Assembly: GCA_002839855.1 (NCBI GenBank)
Contig: PGYV01000005.1
Location: 19,824 to 83,823 of the forward strand
Length of the DNA stretch: 64,000 bases
Source of the DNA: Candidatus Goldiibacteriota bacterium HGW-Goldbacteria-1
Lineage (GTDB): Bacteria > Oederibacteriota > PGYV01
Direction of reading: 5' to 3'
Shown: positions 1 to 8,364 of the stretch, in pieces
Layout of the letters: each line of letters opens with the position of its first letter
Position numbering within the stretch: the first letter of the stretch is position 1
Position numbers and translations under genes: made by a program
Notes under the pieces: model-generated
Told to the model about the DNA's origin: nothing
Databases searched by the model: none
The model's input: only the letters and a program-made list of their open reading frames with translations

Positions 1-1084
1 CGTAATAATTCAACTCCGGCGTCCAGCTTACCCCGCCGTCATAGTTGTATACTTCGCCTGTCTTCCAGTCGTACTGGTTTCCGTAGTCGCCGCCGGGTAT
101 CCTTAAAAAAGACACACCAAGCTTTTTAATTTTTGCGACCGTGACATTGTCCCTGTACGCGCCTACCGGATGCCATGCAGCCAGGTTGTTGCCGTACATT
201 TTGTGTTTGTCAATAGGAAGCTTTCTTATTGATTTGGAAGCGTCTATTGTAACAGCTGATGCTTTTGTCTTTGGAGCGGCGTCCGGTATTAATTCTATCG
301 CGCCAAGATTGTTATCTTTTCCCGCTGCCACAACCGCGGATGAAACTGTCTTATCTTTATATCCGTCCCTTACAACCACAACCTTATAGTCATCGGCCGG
401 AATTGTGGCGGAAAAATTTCCCGATCCGTCTGTCTTTAAAAGCTGATCGCCTATTACTACAAGCGCCTTTTCAAGGCCTTTTCCTGAAGTCTTATCTTTA
501 ACAGTTCCCTTTACCTGCGCTGATTCACCTAAAAGTTTGCCCCTTATTGAATCCACATATATAGGGCCCGACCACGCTTCTGTGCTGTTTACAACAATAT
601 ATACTTTCCAGACTTCGCCTTTTACTTTGGTATTGTCTATCGGAAAAACCACTTCGTTCATTCCCGGCTTTATCTGTTTCTTTAACTGATACCATGCATT
701 TGCCTTACCTGAAATTACAAAGTACATTTCCTGGTACGTCATTCCTTTTACGGACGCTTCCGGTACGTATACATCCATTGTAAGTTCTTTTAACTTGTGA
801 AAATCTGCCGAAAACGGCCCTTCGAATAATGCAATATCCTGGTTCCAGCCTTTAACGCCTTTAAGGTCTATCTTTAAAGCTGATGTCCCTCCGGTTACAA
901 ATTCCGCGCCTTTTGCCACAGAGCATGCCGCCGCATTCTTGTTTACACCGTGCCAGCCTTCTGTAGTACCCGAGTCAAAACCCCATAAAGGTTTCTGACC
1001 GGAGGTACCCTCGGCAAAAACTGATGCCGAGAAAAGAAGAAAAAGCGCCGTTACTGCCAAAATCACTGCATTTTTCGTCCTCAT
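1..1084 (-). CDS. Secreted modular glycoside hydrolase-like protein, N-terminal part only
   Basis: Reads unbroken for 361 codons from an ATG at 1084 (GGAGGAGG ribosome site 7 bases upstream) and runs off the left edge. Residues 1-24 form a signal peptide ending SVFA. Residues about 25-185 look like a carbohydrate-binding-type beta-sandwich (begins LWGFDSGTTEGWHG, ends in GPIYVDSIRGKLL). Residues about 187-263 resemble a carboxypeptidase regulatory-like beta domain (VKGTVKDKTSGKGLEKA). From about 280 a TIM-barrel-like start appears, with RIPGGDYGNQYDW at 328-340, reminiscent of GH39/GH44/GH51-type enzymes. The exact family and substrate cannot be fixed because the catalytic part lies outside. 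It is third after a sigma factor and a membrane protein with a similar sugar-binding-type domain, suggesting it is a target of that regulator. Confidence 0.75.
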   Translation of the reverse strand, partial: MRTKNAVILAVTALFLLFSASVFAEGTSGQKPLWGFDSGTTEGWHGVNKNAAACSVAKGAEFVTGGTSALKIDLKGVKGWNQDIALFEGPFSADFHKLKELTMDVYVPEASVKGMTYQEMYFVISGKANAWYQLKKQIKPGMNEVVFPIDNTKVKGEVWKVYIVVNSTEAWSGPIYVDSIRGKLLGESAQVKGTVKDKTSGKGLEKALVVIGDQLLKTDGSGNFSATIPADDYKVVVVRDGYKDKTVSSAVVAAGKDNNLGAIELIPDAAPKTKASAVTIDASKSIRKLPIDKHKMYGNNLAAWHPVGAYRDNVTVAKIKKLGVSFLRIPGGDYGNQYDWKTGEVYNYDGGVSWTPELNYY

Positions 1085-1145
1085 TTTAATTCCTCCTCCA
1101 TTTTTTACTGCATATATTTGACTCATTTTTTATAATATTGTTTAC

Positions 1146-1982
1146 CTAAAAAAGCACCACATCATCTATCCATATTTCAATTGCCGCGCCGTTTCCGTTT
1201 TTGTGCTGCCACTTAAAAAGGTGTACATTTTTAAGCACGGCCTCAATATCAGCGCCATATTTACGCCCCGCCCATTCCGGCTGCTTAAGGTCATCCCTGA
1301 AAACTATATTAACTTCGTTCCAGTCATCACCTATAAATGACGTAATGTCTTTCTGGTAATCTGCGTAATTAGTAAGGGATTCGCAGGTCATTCTTTCTTT
1401 TATACAGTTATTGGATTCATGCGGAAGAATAAAATAAACACTGCCTCCCGCTGTATTACCTTTTATCTTAAACCTTATGCCGTTATATTTTGATATATCA
1501 GACCCCTGGCACTGCGGGCACTGTGATTTATTGTCAAACCTGACTACAACACCTATATAATTATAATTGTAGCCCAAATTATTACCTGTAGTTCCTGTTA
1601 TACGCACAGCCCATCCGGTATTTCCATATCCGGGCCTGCTCATTATAAATCCTTCTCCGGGTGTGTTAAATTCAGGCGGCCAGACGTAAGAATTTCCGCC
1701 CTGATGAATATCGCTGTAAGTTGACCAGACTCCCCCGCTTTTATTAAATTTATCGCCGTCATCCATGTTATCCACAACAAATATTGTAACAGCTGTAAAG
1801 GCAAAAACAGCGGCAATTGATAAAGCCGCGGCATAGCGGTGTATAAAATCAGGTTTTTTAACGCTATTTTTGGAAACCGCGCAATTTATAAGGGCATTTT
1901 TCAGGTAATATTTACCTGTTTCATTATTAATCTCTGATAATCTGGCTTTGTTAAGCTTTTCTATCAGGTCTTTTTCTTCCAT
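1146..1982 (-). CDS. Putative anti-sigma factor with extracytoplasmic carbohydrate-binding-like domain
   Basis: A 278-residue protein with a cytoplasmic segment of about 49 residues, one membrane segment at about 50-70, and an outer domain at about 83-278. The outer domain has the pattern of CBM11/CIA30 galactose-binding-like folds: GGVWSTYSD followed by GGNSYVWP, then GWAVRITGT, YNGIRFKIKG, and a final IEIWIDDVVLF. It carries two cysteine pairs (CPQC; CIKERMTC). The start is the ATG at 1982, 9 bases after AAGGAG; the ATG at 1991 abuts that site. The gene follows the sigma factor by about 60 bases, which is the basis for the anti-sigma call. No zinc anti-sigma HxxxCxxC motif is seen, so that role is inferred. 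The design recalls clostridial RsgI proteins. Confidence 0.6.
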   Translation of the reverse strand: MEEKDLIEKLNKARLSEINNETGKYYLKNALINCAVSKNSVKKPDFIHRYAAALSIAAVFAFTAVTIFVVDNMDDGDKFNKSGGVWSTYSDIHQGGNSYVWPPEFNTPGEGFIMSRPGYGNTGWAVRITGTTGNNLGYNYNYIGVVVRFDNKSQCPQCQGSDISKYNGIRFKIKGNTAGGSVYFILPHESNNCIKERMTCESLTNYADYQKDITSFIGDDWNEVNIVFRDDLKQPEWAGRKYGADIEAVLKNVHLFKWQHKNGNGAAIEIWIDDVVLF

Positions 1983-2044
1983 TTTTATCATCTCCTTACT
2001 TATTCTTACACTCTTATAATGCAGGCCGGTTCAAAGCGTTGCGT

Positions 2045-2626
2045 TTATTTTTCACTTTTTTCAAGTTTTTTTCTTAACATCATAAGCCCTCTTGAAAGCA
2101 GGGATTTAACAGTCCCCCCGTTCTTGCCCAGCGCTTCGGCTATCTGCGGCACTGTCATTTCCTGAAAAAATCTTAATACAATTACATCCTGATATTTGGA
2201 ATCCATTGCATAGAGGGCTGTCTTTATATCCTGATAATCTTTATTTTTGTCAATTTCTTCCTGCGCCTTAGTAAGTTCATGGTCAATTGCCTCTGCTGAT
2301 TCTTTATCCAATACCCCTTCTTCACCTATTGCGTCGTCATATAAAACAGGATCATATTTTCTTTTTCTGAAAAACATATTTACTTCATTACCTGCTATAC
2401 GGTACAGCCACGCGGAAAAAGGAACGCCTGTAAACCTGTATGTGTGTAATTTATTAAGGGCTTTGAAGAAAGTTTCCGATGTGATATCAGCCGCAGTTTC
2501 CGCGCTGCCGGTTTTATGAAGCACGTATCTAAGGATAGGTTTGTAGTATTTTTCAAACAATTCCCCAAAAGCTGCCGGATTTGTTTTTGCCCTCTCTATT
2601 ATTTCCTGTTCATTAAACTCAGGCAT
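2045..2626 (-). CDS. ECF-type RNA polymerase sigma factor
   Basis: A 193-residue sigma-70 family protein of ECF size. Region 2 is visible (FGELFEKYYKPILRYVLHKT, ADITSETFFKAL, PFSAWLYRIAGNEV), then an acidic linker of about 45 residues, then region 4 with a helix-turn-helix (VPQIAEALGKNGGTVKSLLS). An in-frame TTG at 2668 would add 14 residues, but the ATG at 2626 gives the usual ECF start (MPEFNEQEII) and family length. It is the first gene of the sigma, membrane protein, hydrolase run. It starts 83 bases after the end of a GGDEF gene. By family it binds core RNA polymerase and is held by a membrane anti-sigma; the next gene is the obvious candidate. Its regulon cannot be read here. Confidence 0.88.
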   Translation of the reverse strand: MPEFNEQEIIERAKTNPAAFGELFEKYYKPILRYVLHKTGSAETAADITSETFFKALNKLHTYRFTGVPFSAWLYRIAGNEVNMFFRKRKYDPVLYDDAIGEEGVLDKESAEAIDHELTKAQEEIDKNKDYQDIKTALYAMDSKYQDVIVLRFFQEMTVPQIAEALGKNGGTVKSLLSRGLMMLRKKLEKSEK

Positions 2627-2708
2627 ATATTCCAAATTCCCCGTAAATTTTATTTTATAAAGCCGCAAAAAAATTACTATATTTTTATAACTTATTAACC
2701 CTGCCGGC

Positions 2709-4103
2709 CTACGCTTTGGTAACTCTGTTTCTTCCGTTATGTTTTGAAGTGTAAAGCGCCTTATCGGCGCGTTCTATTAAGCCTCTTCTTGAAATCGCGT
2801 CACCCGGATATGTTGCAACACCCATGCTTAAAGTAACGCCGATTACAGTACCATTAAAGTTAAGTTTTGTTTTCTCTATCTCTTTTCTTATTTTAACCGC
2901 CTTGATATGCGCCGCTTCTTTATCTGTATCCGGCATTATAATTACAAATTCCTCACCGCCATACCTTGCAACTGTCTCCGCAGGGCTTGTGCTGTTTTTT
3001 AAAATTACCGCGATATTCTTCAGTATAAAATCCCCTGCAAGATGCCCGTATGTGTCATTAACTTTCTTGAAGAAATCTATATCACACATCACAAGGGAAA
3101 GCTGGTTATCATACCTTCCCGCCCTTTTAACTTCATCTTCCAGTTTTTCCTGAAAATACCTGTGGACATAAAGCCCGGTTAAACTGTCAGTTACGGATAT
3201 CTGCTGTATTTCCTCGTACAGATTTACCTTTTCAAGCGAAATAGCTATCTGGTTGGCAAGTATTTTCATGCTTTCCACCTGTTTGTCATTGAAAAGATTT
3301 TCCGCGGAACCCGATATTATCATCAGGCCAAGCAGCTTTTTTTCAACCACAAAAGGCACTTTTAAAACACTTTTATGAAAATGCACATCATCAAGTCCGG
3401 ACGCGGCATAGGATATTTCAAGCCCGGTCTTCTCATTGATAACAGATTTAATAATCTGCTTCTCTTTTTCCTTTATATATTCTTCATCATAACCCATTGA
3501 AGAAGCAATATAAAAAGAATCCGCCTTTTTAAACACAAGAAGCACGTTTACCTTCTCCGGCTCTATCTCAAAATTATATTTAAGAACTTTTTTCAGTATC
3601 TCTTTTATTATCTGTGCCATATCATCATATTTCATGGCAAAACTGAGCCCTTTGGCGGCCGTATAAAGAGATGTAATGCCTTTTATCTCCGACTCTATAT
3701 TGTTATCTTCTTTTTCGGCAAGATTCACAGATTCGCTTTTCACCAGTTCTAAATCCTGCTTCTTTTTCATTATTTCTACTTCCCTTAATTTCAGTTTAAG
3801 TTCATTACGGGCAAAAGGCACTGACAGCATATAAAGCAGAATGAACCACAGGCCGCCTAAAAGGGCTGCCGAAACAGATATGGTTTTTAACTTAAAAGAC
3901 AGAATAAATATCAGAACAACAGCAGACAGAAGAAATAAATTCATCTGTATTCCCGTGTTTTCCCTTGCCGCCAGAAGGATTATTAAACCAAGAAAGAAAA
4001 CCGCATACTGCGCTGTTGAAAGCCCAAAAAAATGACCAAGAAGGTATATTAAAGCAGCTCCCGCGATAAGCGCCGGATATAAAATAATCCATTTACTTTT
4101 CAT
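2709..4103 (-). CDS. Membrane GAF-GGDEF diguanylate cyclase without an I-site
   Basis: A 464-residue protein. Several hydrophobic helices fill residues 1-100, a short coiled segment follows, then a GAF-like domain at about 145-295, and a GGDEF domain at about 300-464. The active-site signature GGEEF is at 382-386, so synthesis of cyclic di-GMP from GTP is expected. The position of the inhibitory RxxD site is SPAE here, so product inhibition through that site is unlikely. The start overlaps the end of the next GGDEF gene by 11 bases, indicating translational coupling in the coaE-HDOD-HD-GYP-GGDEF-GGDEF run. The GAF ligand is unknown. Confidence 0.88.
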   Translation of the reverse strand: MKSKWIILYPALIAGAALIYLLGHFFGLSTAQYAVFFLGLIILLAARENTGIQMNLFLLSAVVLIFILSFKLKTISVSAALLGGLWFILLYMLSVPFARNELKLKLREVEIMKKKQDLELVKSESVNLAEKEDNNIESEIKGITSLYTAAKGLSFAMKYDDMAQIIKEILKKVLKYNFEIEPEKVNVLLVFKKADSFYIASSMGYDEEYIKEKEKQIIKSVINEKTGLEISYAASGLDDVHFHKSVLKVPFVVEKKLLGLMIISGSAENLFNDKQVESMKILANQIAISLEKVNLYEEIQQISVTDSLTGLYVHRYFQEKLEDEVKRAGRYDNQLSLVMCDIDFFKKVNDTYGHLAGDFILKNIAVILKNSTSPAETVARYGGEEFVIIMPDTDKEAAHIKAVKIRKEIEKTKLNFNGTVIGVTLSMGVATYPGDAISRRGLIERADKALYTSKHNGRNRVTKA

Positions 4104-5571
4104 CGTAAATATCCTCCCAGAACGTTATGCGGTTTCTTCCATTTTCTTTGGAATAATAAAGCGCTTTATCGGCGTTATTAACCATCTCGCCAAGTTTACA
4201 CCTGTTATTAAATTCCATTCCTCCGCCGCTTAACGTAAGCCTGGTTTTTTCTGTTTCATTTACATTAATTATAAGCTTTTCAAAATTTCCGCGGATCCTT
4301 TCAGCCACAAACCTTGCCCCGTTAAGGTTTGTGTTTGGAAGTACTATGGCAAATTCCTCGCCGCCGTAACGCCCTATTATATCCACATCCCTTAAATTTT
4401 CCTTTAAGAACTCTCCAAGCAGCCTTAACACTTTATCCCCAAATGTATGCCCGTGAGTGTCATTGCACTCTTTAAAATGATCTATATCTATCATAAGATA
4501 AGAGAATGTTTCATTAAGTTCTTTTGCCCTTTTAAATTCTTCATCCAGTTTTTCCATAAAATGGCGCCTGATAAACAGCCCTGTAAGGCCGTCCTTAGTG
4601 GCAAGTTCGCGTGTTTTTGTATAAAGCATCGCGTTCTGAACGGCGTTAGTACACAAATCTCCAAGGTAGTTTAAAAGTCTGGCGTCTTCAGCGTCAAACA
4701 TTTTTGGAACATTGGAATAAAATTTAAGCAGCCCTATTATCTTTGTATTTACAATCAGCGGGATGGCTATCATGGACTTAAATTTAATCCAGTCCCTTCT
4801 TACAAGCTTAAATCTGAAATCTTCATCAATATTTTTTATTATTAAAGTATATTTGTTTTTTATGACCCAGTCGTCAAACGGGTCTTTTCTGTATACCTTT
4901 ATAGTGCCTCGGATAAAGGTTTCTTTCTCATGATTTTCCAAAGCCGGATAAAAAATGTCATTATCCTCATCACGGATAAGCAGCATAAATTCCGCCTGTT
5001 TATCCCCAAGAATACTGTTCATGCCGTCATTAATTATTTTAACTATCACTTTTCTGTCAAGCGCGGATGTCAGTTTCTGCGCTATTTCATTAAGTTTTAA
5101 GTAATTTCTTATTCTGCCTTTATTGGCTTCAATAACACCGTGAATTTTATTAATTTTTTCAGTGAATTCAATGTGTTCTTTTTCTATTTCACCTTCCCAT
5201 AGTTCGTACTGCCCTTCTTTCATCTCTATATCTTCTATCCATTTTAATAACACAAAAGAAAAAATTATGGACAGCAGAACAAATGCGGCGTATGGGACCG
5301 GAGATTCCCCCTGCATCGTCCTTAAAAAAAATATAAGGTTTACAAAAATATACAGAAGCCCATAGATAAGCCCCGCGCTCTTTCCCATTGAGAAAAACGA
5401 GTAAATCATGGCAAATAATCCCAGCGACATAATTATGGGATTGTCAAAAACCAGGGAAAAAACTATTATCGCAATGCTGATAAGCGCCAGCACAGCTGAA
5501 TTTACAGCAACAAAAGCGATGTTCTTGTTATTGCGGAAATAAAACCTGTTTAAGACTGCCAGCCTATCCAT
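4093..5571 (-). CDS. Membrane GAF-GGDEF diguanylate cyclase with an I-site
   Basis: A 492-residue protein with hydrophobic helices at about 15-110, a charged helical stretch, a GAF domain at about 165-320 and a GGDEF domain at about 325-480. GGEEF is at 403-407 and is preceded by RDVD at 394-397, the canonical RxxD inhibitory site that its downstream neighbour lacks. Expected role is membrane-associated cyclic di-GMP synthesis with product feedback. It overlaps both neighbours by a few bases (5564-5571 upstream, 4093-4103 downstream), so it is part of a tightly packed operon. The two cyclases share architecture and are probably tandem-duplication paralogues that diverged in regulation. Confidence 0.88.
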   Translation of the reverse strand: MDRLAVLNRFYFRNNKNIAFVAVNSAVLALISIAIIVFSLVFDNPIIMSLGLFAMIYSFFSMGKSAGLIYGLLYIFVNLIFFLRTMQGESPVPYAAFVLLSIIFSFVLLKWIEDIEMKEGQYELWEGEIEKEHIEFTEKINKIHGVIEANKGRIRNYLKLNEIAQKLTSALDRKVIVKIINDGMNSILGDKQAEFMLLIRDEDNDIFYPALENHEKETFIRGTIKVYRKDPFDDWVIKNKYTLIIKNIDEDFRFKLVRRDWIKFKSMIAIPLIVNTKIIGLLKFYSNVPKMFDAEDARLLNYLGDLCTNAVQNAMLYTKTRELATKDGLTGLFIRRHFMEKLDEEFKRAKELNETFSYLMIDIDHFKECNDTHGHTFGDKVLRLLGEFLKENLRDVDIIGRYGGEEFAIVLPNTNLNGARFVAERIRGNFEKLIINVNETEKTRLTLSGGGMEFNNRCKLGEMVNNADKALYYSKENGRNRITFWEDIYDEK

Positions 5572-6694
5572 TAAACACCGCGCTTTTACGCAGGTATCTT
5601 ATAAACGCGTCCACTATTACCGGGTCAAACTGCGTCCCGGAATTTTTTCTTAATTCAGAAATGGCAAGTTCCGCCGGAAGCATGTCCCTGTAAGCCCTGG
5701 CAGAGACCATAGTATCAAAAGCATCCGCTACGTGAATTATCCTTGCGCCCACCGGAATTTCTTCCGCTTTTAACTTGTCCGGATAACCTTTTCCGTCATA
5801 TCTTTCATGATGGTGAAGTATTATAGGAACAATTGCAGCCAGTGAATCAATTTCCTTTATAATTTTCGCGCCTATTACGGGATGATCCCTTACAATTAAA
5901 AATTCTTCTTCGGTCAGTTTGGAAGGTTTCTTTATTATTTCATCCGGCATTCCTATTTTTCCGATATCGTGCAGAAGCCCTGCGTATTTTATTATTTCTA
6001 TTTCCCTCTCCTGCAGCATCATTTCTTCCGCTATGTGTGTGCCGTACTCTGATACTTTCTGTGAATGCCCGGAAGTGTAATGATCTTTTGCGTCTACCGT
6101 AGTAGACAGCGCTTTTATTATATTAACTTCGTCCTTTTTCATGCTTTCATAAAGTTTTACATTTTCTATCGCAAGGGCTGCCTGTTTTGACAGTATTGTC
6201 AGCAGCGATAAATCCCTGCTGGTTATGTCGCCTTCAGGCGTGTCAGTTATCAGGTCAAGAAGCCCCACAGGTTTATCGTGCGCGATTAAAGGTACAAGCA
6301 CAAATGTCAGTTTCTCGCTGTCGTCAATATCCTCTTCTATGTCAGGCAGGGCGATAGTCCTGCCTTTTTTCAGAGCCCATTCAATGACCTTCTTTTTATT
6401 CTGCAGGTTAATTTTATTCTCTATTTTTCTGCTTATGTTGCGTTTTAAAGCCACATCAAGTTCCCCTGTTGAATCGTCCGTTAAAAAAAGCAGGGCTCCG
6501 TGGCATGGTATGACCTCTGACGCAAGGTCTAAAAGCGAATTTAAAACACGCTCTAAAGTCCTGGCTTCGGCAATTATATCAACAAGCCTGTAAAGGGTTG
6601 TCAGTTCTTCAAAGGACTGCCTTAACCCTTCGTTAATGACTTCCAGGTTTTTTATGTATTCTTTAAGCTGTTTTACTTCTTCATCGGAATCCAT
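5564..6694 (-). CDS. GAF / HD-GYP domain cyclic di-GMP phosphodiesterase
   Basis: A 376-residue soluble protein: a short N-terminal coiled coil, a GAF domain at about 35-180, and an HD-GYP domain at about 185-370. The metal-binding HDIGK starts at 242 and the HHERYDGKGYP signature is at 295-305, so the residues expected of an active HD-GYP enzyme are present. The family hydrolyses cyclic di-GMP. It sits directly upstream of two cyclases and downstream of an HDOD protein, so synthesis and breakdown of the same messenger are encoded in one transcript. Activity itself is inferred. Confidence 0.9.
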   Translation of the reverse strand: MDSDEEVKQLKEYIKNLEVINEGLRQSFEELTTLYRLVDIIAEARTLERVLNSLLDLASEVIPCHGALLFLTDDSTGELDVALKRNISRKIENKINLQNKKKVIEWALKKGRTIALPDIEEDIDDSEKLTFVLVPLIAHDKPVGLLDLITDTPEGDITSRDLSLLTILSKQAALAIENVKLYESMKKDEVNIIKALSTTVDAKDHYTSGHSQKVSEYGTHIAEEMMLQEREIEIIKYAGLLHDIGKIGMPDEIIKKPSKLTEEEFLIVRDHPVIGAKIIKEIDSLAAIVPIILHHHERYDGKGYPDKLKAEEIPVGARIIHVADAFDTMVSARAYRDMLPAELAISELRKNSGTQFDPVIVDAFIRYLRKSAVFNG

Positions 6695-6709
6695 TTTTTC
6701 CCCTTATAA

Positions 6710-7588
6710 TCAGAATGAAGTCATGTTAAAGAATGCCTGAGCTTCATTAAGTTCCGAATCCAGTTTTGCCATAAGTTCATCTTCCGCTTTTTCATCAAGG
6801 TTTAAAAGCGCCCTTGCGTCGCCGCTTAACGGCATTATTACAGTATCCCCGGAATTACCAAGCCCTTTTTTATTGCACAGGGTGTTTGCCACATTTACAA
6901 TTGTTGCCATTACGTTTTCTTCCTGTTCATCTTCCGGATGATGGTGAAAATTAATACCGGCCTGAAGTTCATGCGGCAGATTCCATTTTTCCGCCATTAT
7001 CCTTCCCACTTCCTGGTGGTCGATGCCTATTATCTGTTTTTCTGACTGATATAAAGGAATTTTTCTCTCTGCCGAATCTTTTAATGCCGCAACAAATTCA
7101 TCGTGCATGTACTGTTCAAAAAAAGTCTTGCCTATATCATGAAGAAGCCCCGCCGTAAAAGCGCTTTCATGTGATTTGTATTTAATTTTTTTAGCAAGCA
7201 GGCTGCAGCACAAAGCCACGCCCACGCTGTGCTTCCAGAATTCCTGATGGGAGAAAAAAGCATTCCTGTCATCGCCGGTGAAAATTTTATGCACAGATAC
7301 CGTTAACGCCAGGTTTCTTATGGTATCAAACCCAAGGATTGACACAGCCTGCGTGATATTTTTTATTCTGAAAGGAAAACCGTAAAAAGCCGAATTGGCA
7401 AGCCTTAAAACCTTTGCGGTTAAAGCCTGATCCACCATTATTATGTTGCTTAAATCAGAGGCCGATGTAAGCGGATTGGAAACAACCTGAATTACCCTTG
7501 CCACAACGACAGAGAGCGTAGGAAGGGCTTTTATGCGTTCAAGAATCCTTTGTATTTTCTCTTCCTGCTGGTGAAGTTTATCATCCAT
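6710..7588 (-). CDS. HDOD domain signalling protein
   Basis: A 292-residue protein made mostly of an HDOD domain, recognisable from LPTLSVVVARVIQVVSN near the start, the helix VDQALTAKVLRLANSAFYG and AVSILGFDTIRNLAL. A conserved HDIGK is retained at about 147-151 in LLHDIGKTFFEQY, though HDOD proteins are usually thought to be non-catalytic. The start overlaps the end of coaE by 8 bases, and the HD-GYP gene follows after 15 bases. HDOD proteins usually act as scaffolds or regulators in signalling and motility. The specific partner here is not visible; the adjacent c-di-GMP genes are the best guess. Confidence 0.85.
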   Translation of the reverse strand: MDDKLHQQEEKIQRILERIKALPTLSVVVARVIQVVSNPLTSASDLSNIIMVDQALTAKVLRLANSAFYGFPFRIKNITQAVSILGFDTIRNLALTVSVHKIFTGDDRNAFFSHQEFWKHSVGVALCCSLLAKKIKYKSHESAFTAGLLHDIGKTFFEQYMHDEFVAALKDSAERKIPLYQSEKQIIGIDHQEVGRIMAEKWNLPHELQAGINFHHHPEDEQEENVMATIVNVANTLCNKKGLGNSGDTVIMPLSGDARALLNLDEKAEDELMAKLDSELNEAQAFFNMTSF

Positions 7589-8192
7589 TAAAGCCCTCGC
7601 TGATTTTATTTACCGCCTTTAACACCTTTAGGCAAAGGTCTTTTTTTGTTTTATTATTATAAATTATATACCTGCTATATGCAATCTTTTTCGGCTCCGG
7701 GAATGAAACCTGATATGATTTTATGGTTCTATATTTTTTCTTTTTAAACGGCGCAACCCTTTTATTCCAGACATTTATATCGGTCTTTATGTATATAATC
7801 TCATCCGCTTTTCTGTAAAACCCGCTTTCAAACAGCACAGCCATATCCAGGATTACAACTTTTTCATCAAGGCAGTTTATATGTTTTAAAAGCGCTTTAT
7901 TCATGGCGGGATATACAAGTTTAATAAAATCCCTGTAAGCCCGGCGGGAACCAAAAACAATTTCCCCAAGTTTTTTTCTGTCTATCTGCAGGCCTTCTGC
8001 AAGTATTCCCTTTTTATACCTTTTCACAAGCGCAGTATATAAAGCGCACCCCGGCGCGTATATGGAATGCACAAATTCATCCACATCTATTACCATAAAG
8101 CCTTTTTTACGCAGAAAATTAGCGGCAACAGTCTTGCCCGAACCCGTAAAACCCGTTAATGCTATTATCTTTTTTACCGCACTCTTTTTCAT
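7581..8192 (-). CDS. coaE: Dephospho-CoA kinase
   Basis: A 203-residue P-loop kinase catalysing the last step of coenzyme A synthesis, ATP-dependent phosphorylation of dephospho-CoA. Evidence is the N-terminal ALTGFTGSGKTVAANFL (P-loop), then VIDVDEFVHSIY matching the family's VIDADxxxH block, and VVILDMAVLFESGF matching the LxxPLLFE block. The ATG at 8192 follows GGTGA by 5 bases; a GTG at 8201 would add three residues. It is the first gene of the c-di-GMP operon, a housekeeping gene feeding into signalling genes by overlap. Family length is about 200, so it is complete. Confidence 0.88.
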   Translation of the reverse strand: MKKSAVKKIIALTGFTGSGKTVAANFLRKKGFMVIDVDEFVHSIYAPGCALYTALVKRYKKGILAEGLQIDRKKLGEIVFGSRRAYRDFIKLVYPAMNKALLKHINCLDEKVVILDMAVLFESGFYRKADEIIYIKTDINVWNKRVAPFKKKKYRTIKSYQVSFPEPKKIAYSRYIIYNNKTKKDLCLKVLKAVNKISEGFNG

Positions 8193-8214
8193 TTTATTCA
8201 CCGCTTGGTTTTAT

Positions 8215-8361
8215 TATTCCGCTTATATTTAATTGTTTATGTCTTCGCTTATGCTTAACTGCTTTTCGCTTAATTGCCTATGTCTTCGCTTATGCTTAAC
8301 TGCTTTTTGCTTAATTGCCTATGTCTTCGCTTATGCTTAACTGCTTTTTGCTTAATTGCTT
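8215..8361. repeat. Three 41-bp tandem repeats rich in GCTTA
   Basis: The gap between polA and coaE holds three near-identical 41-bp units starting TGTCTTCGCTTATGCTTAAC at 8240, 8281 and 8322, with a partial GCTTAT-rich lead-in from 8215. Units differ at one or two bases. Within each unit the word GCTTA recurs every 7-11 bases, as in the core of the other intergenic repeats of this window (14914, 16338, 20101, 33270). There are no unique spacers, so this is not a CRISPR array. Confidence 0.9.
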
Positions 8362-8364
8362 ATA

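Noticed and set aside
1078-1150. ECF-type promoter GGTAAAC-17-GTCAAA before the hydrolase gene
   Set aside because: It overlaps the end of the preceding gene and no second copy is seen before the sigma gene, so it is only a weak match.
8240-8361. CRISPR-like direct repeats
   Set aside because: The 41-bp units are contiguous with no unique spacers, and no cas genes are near.
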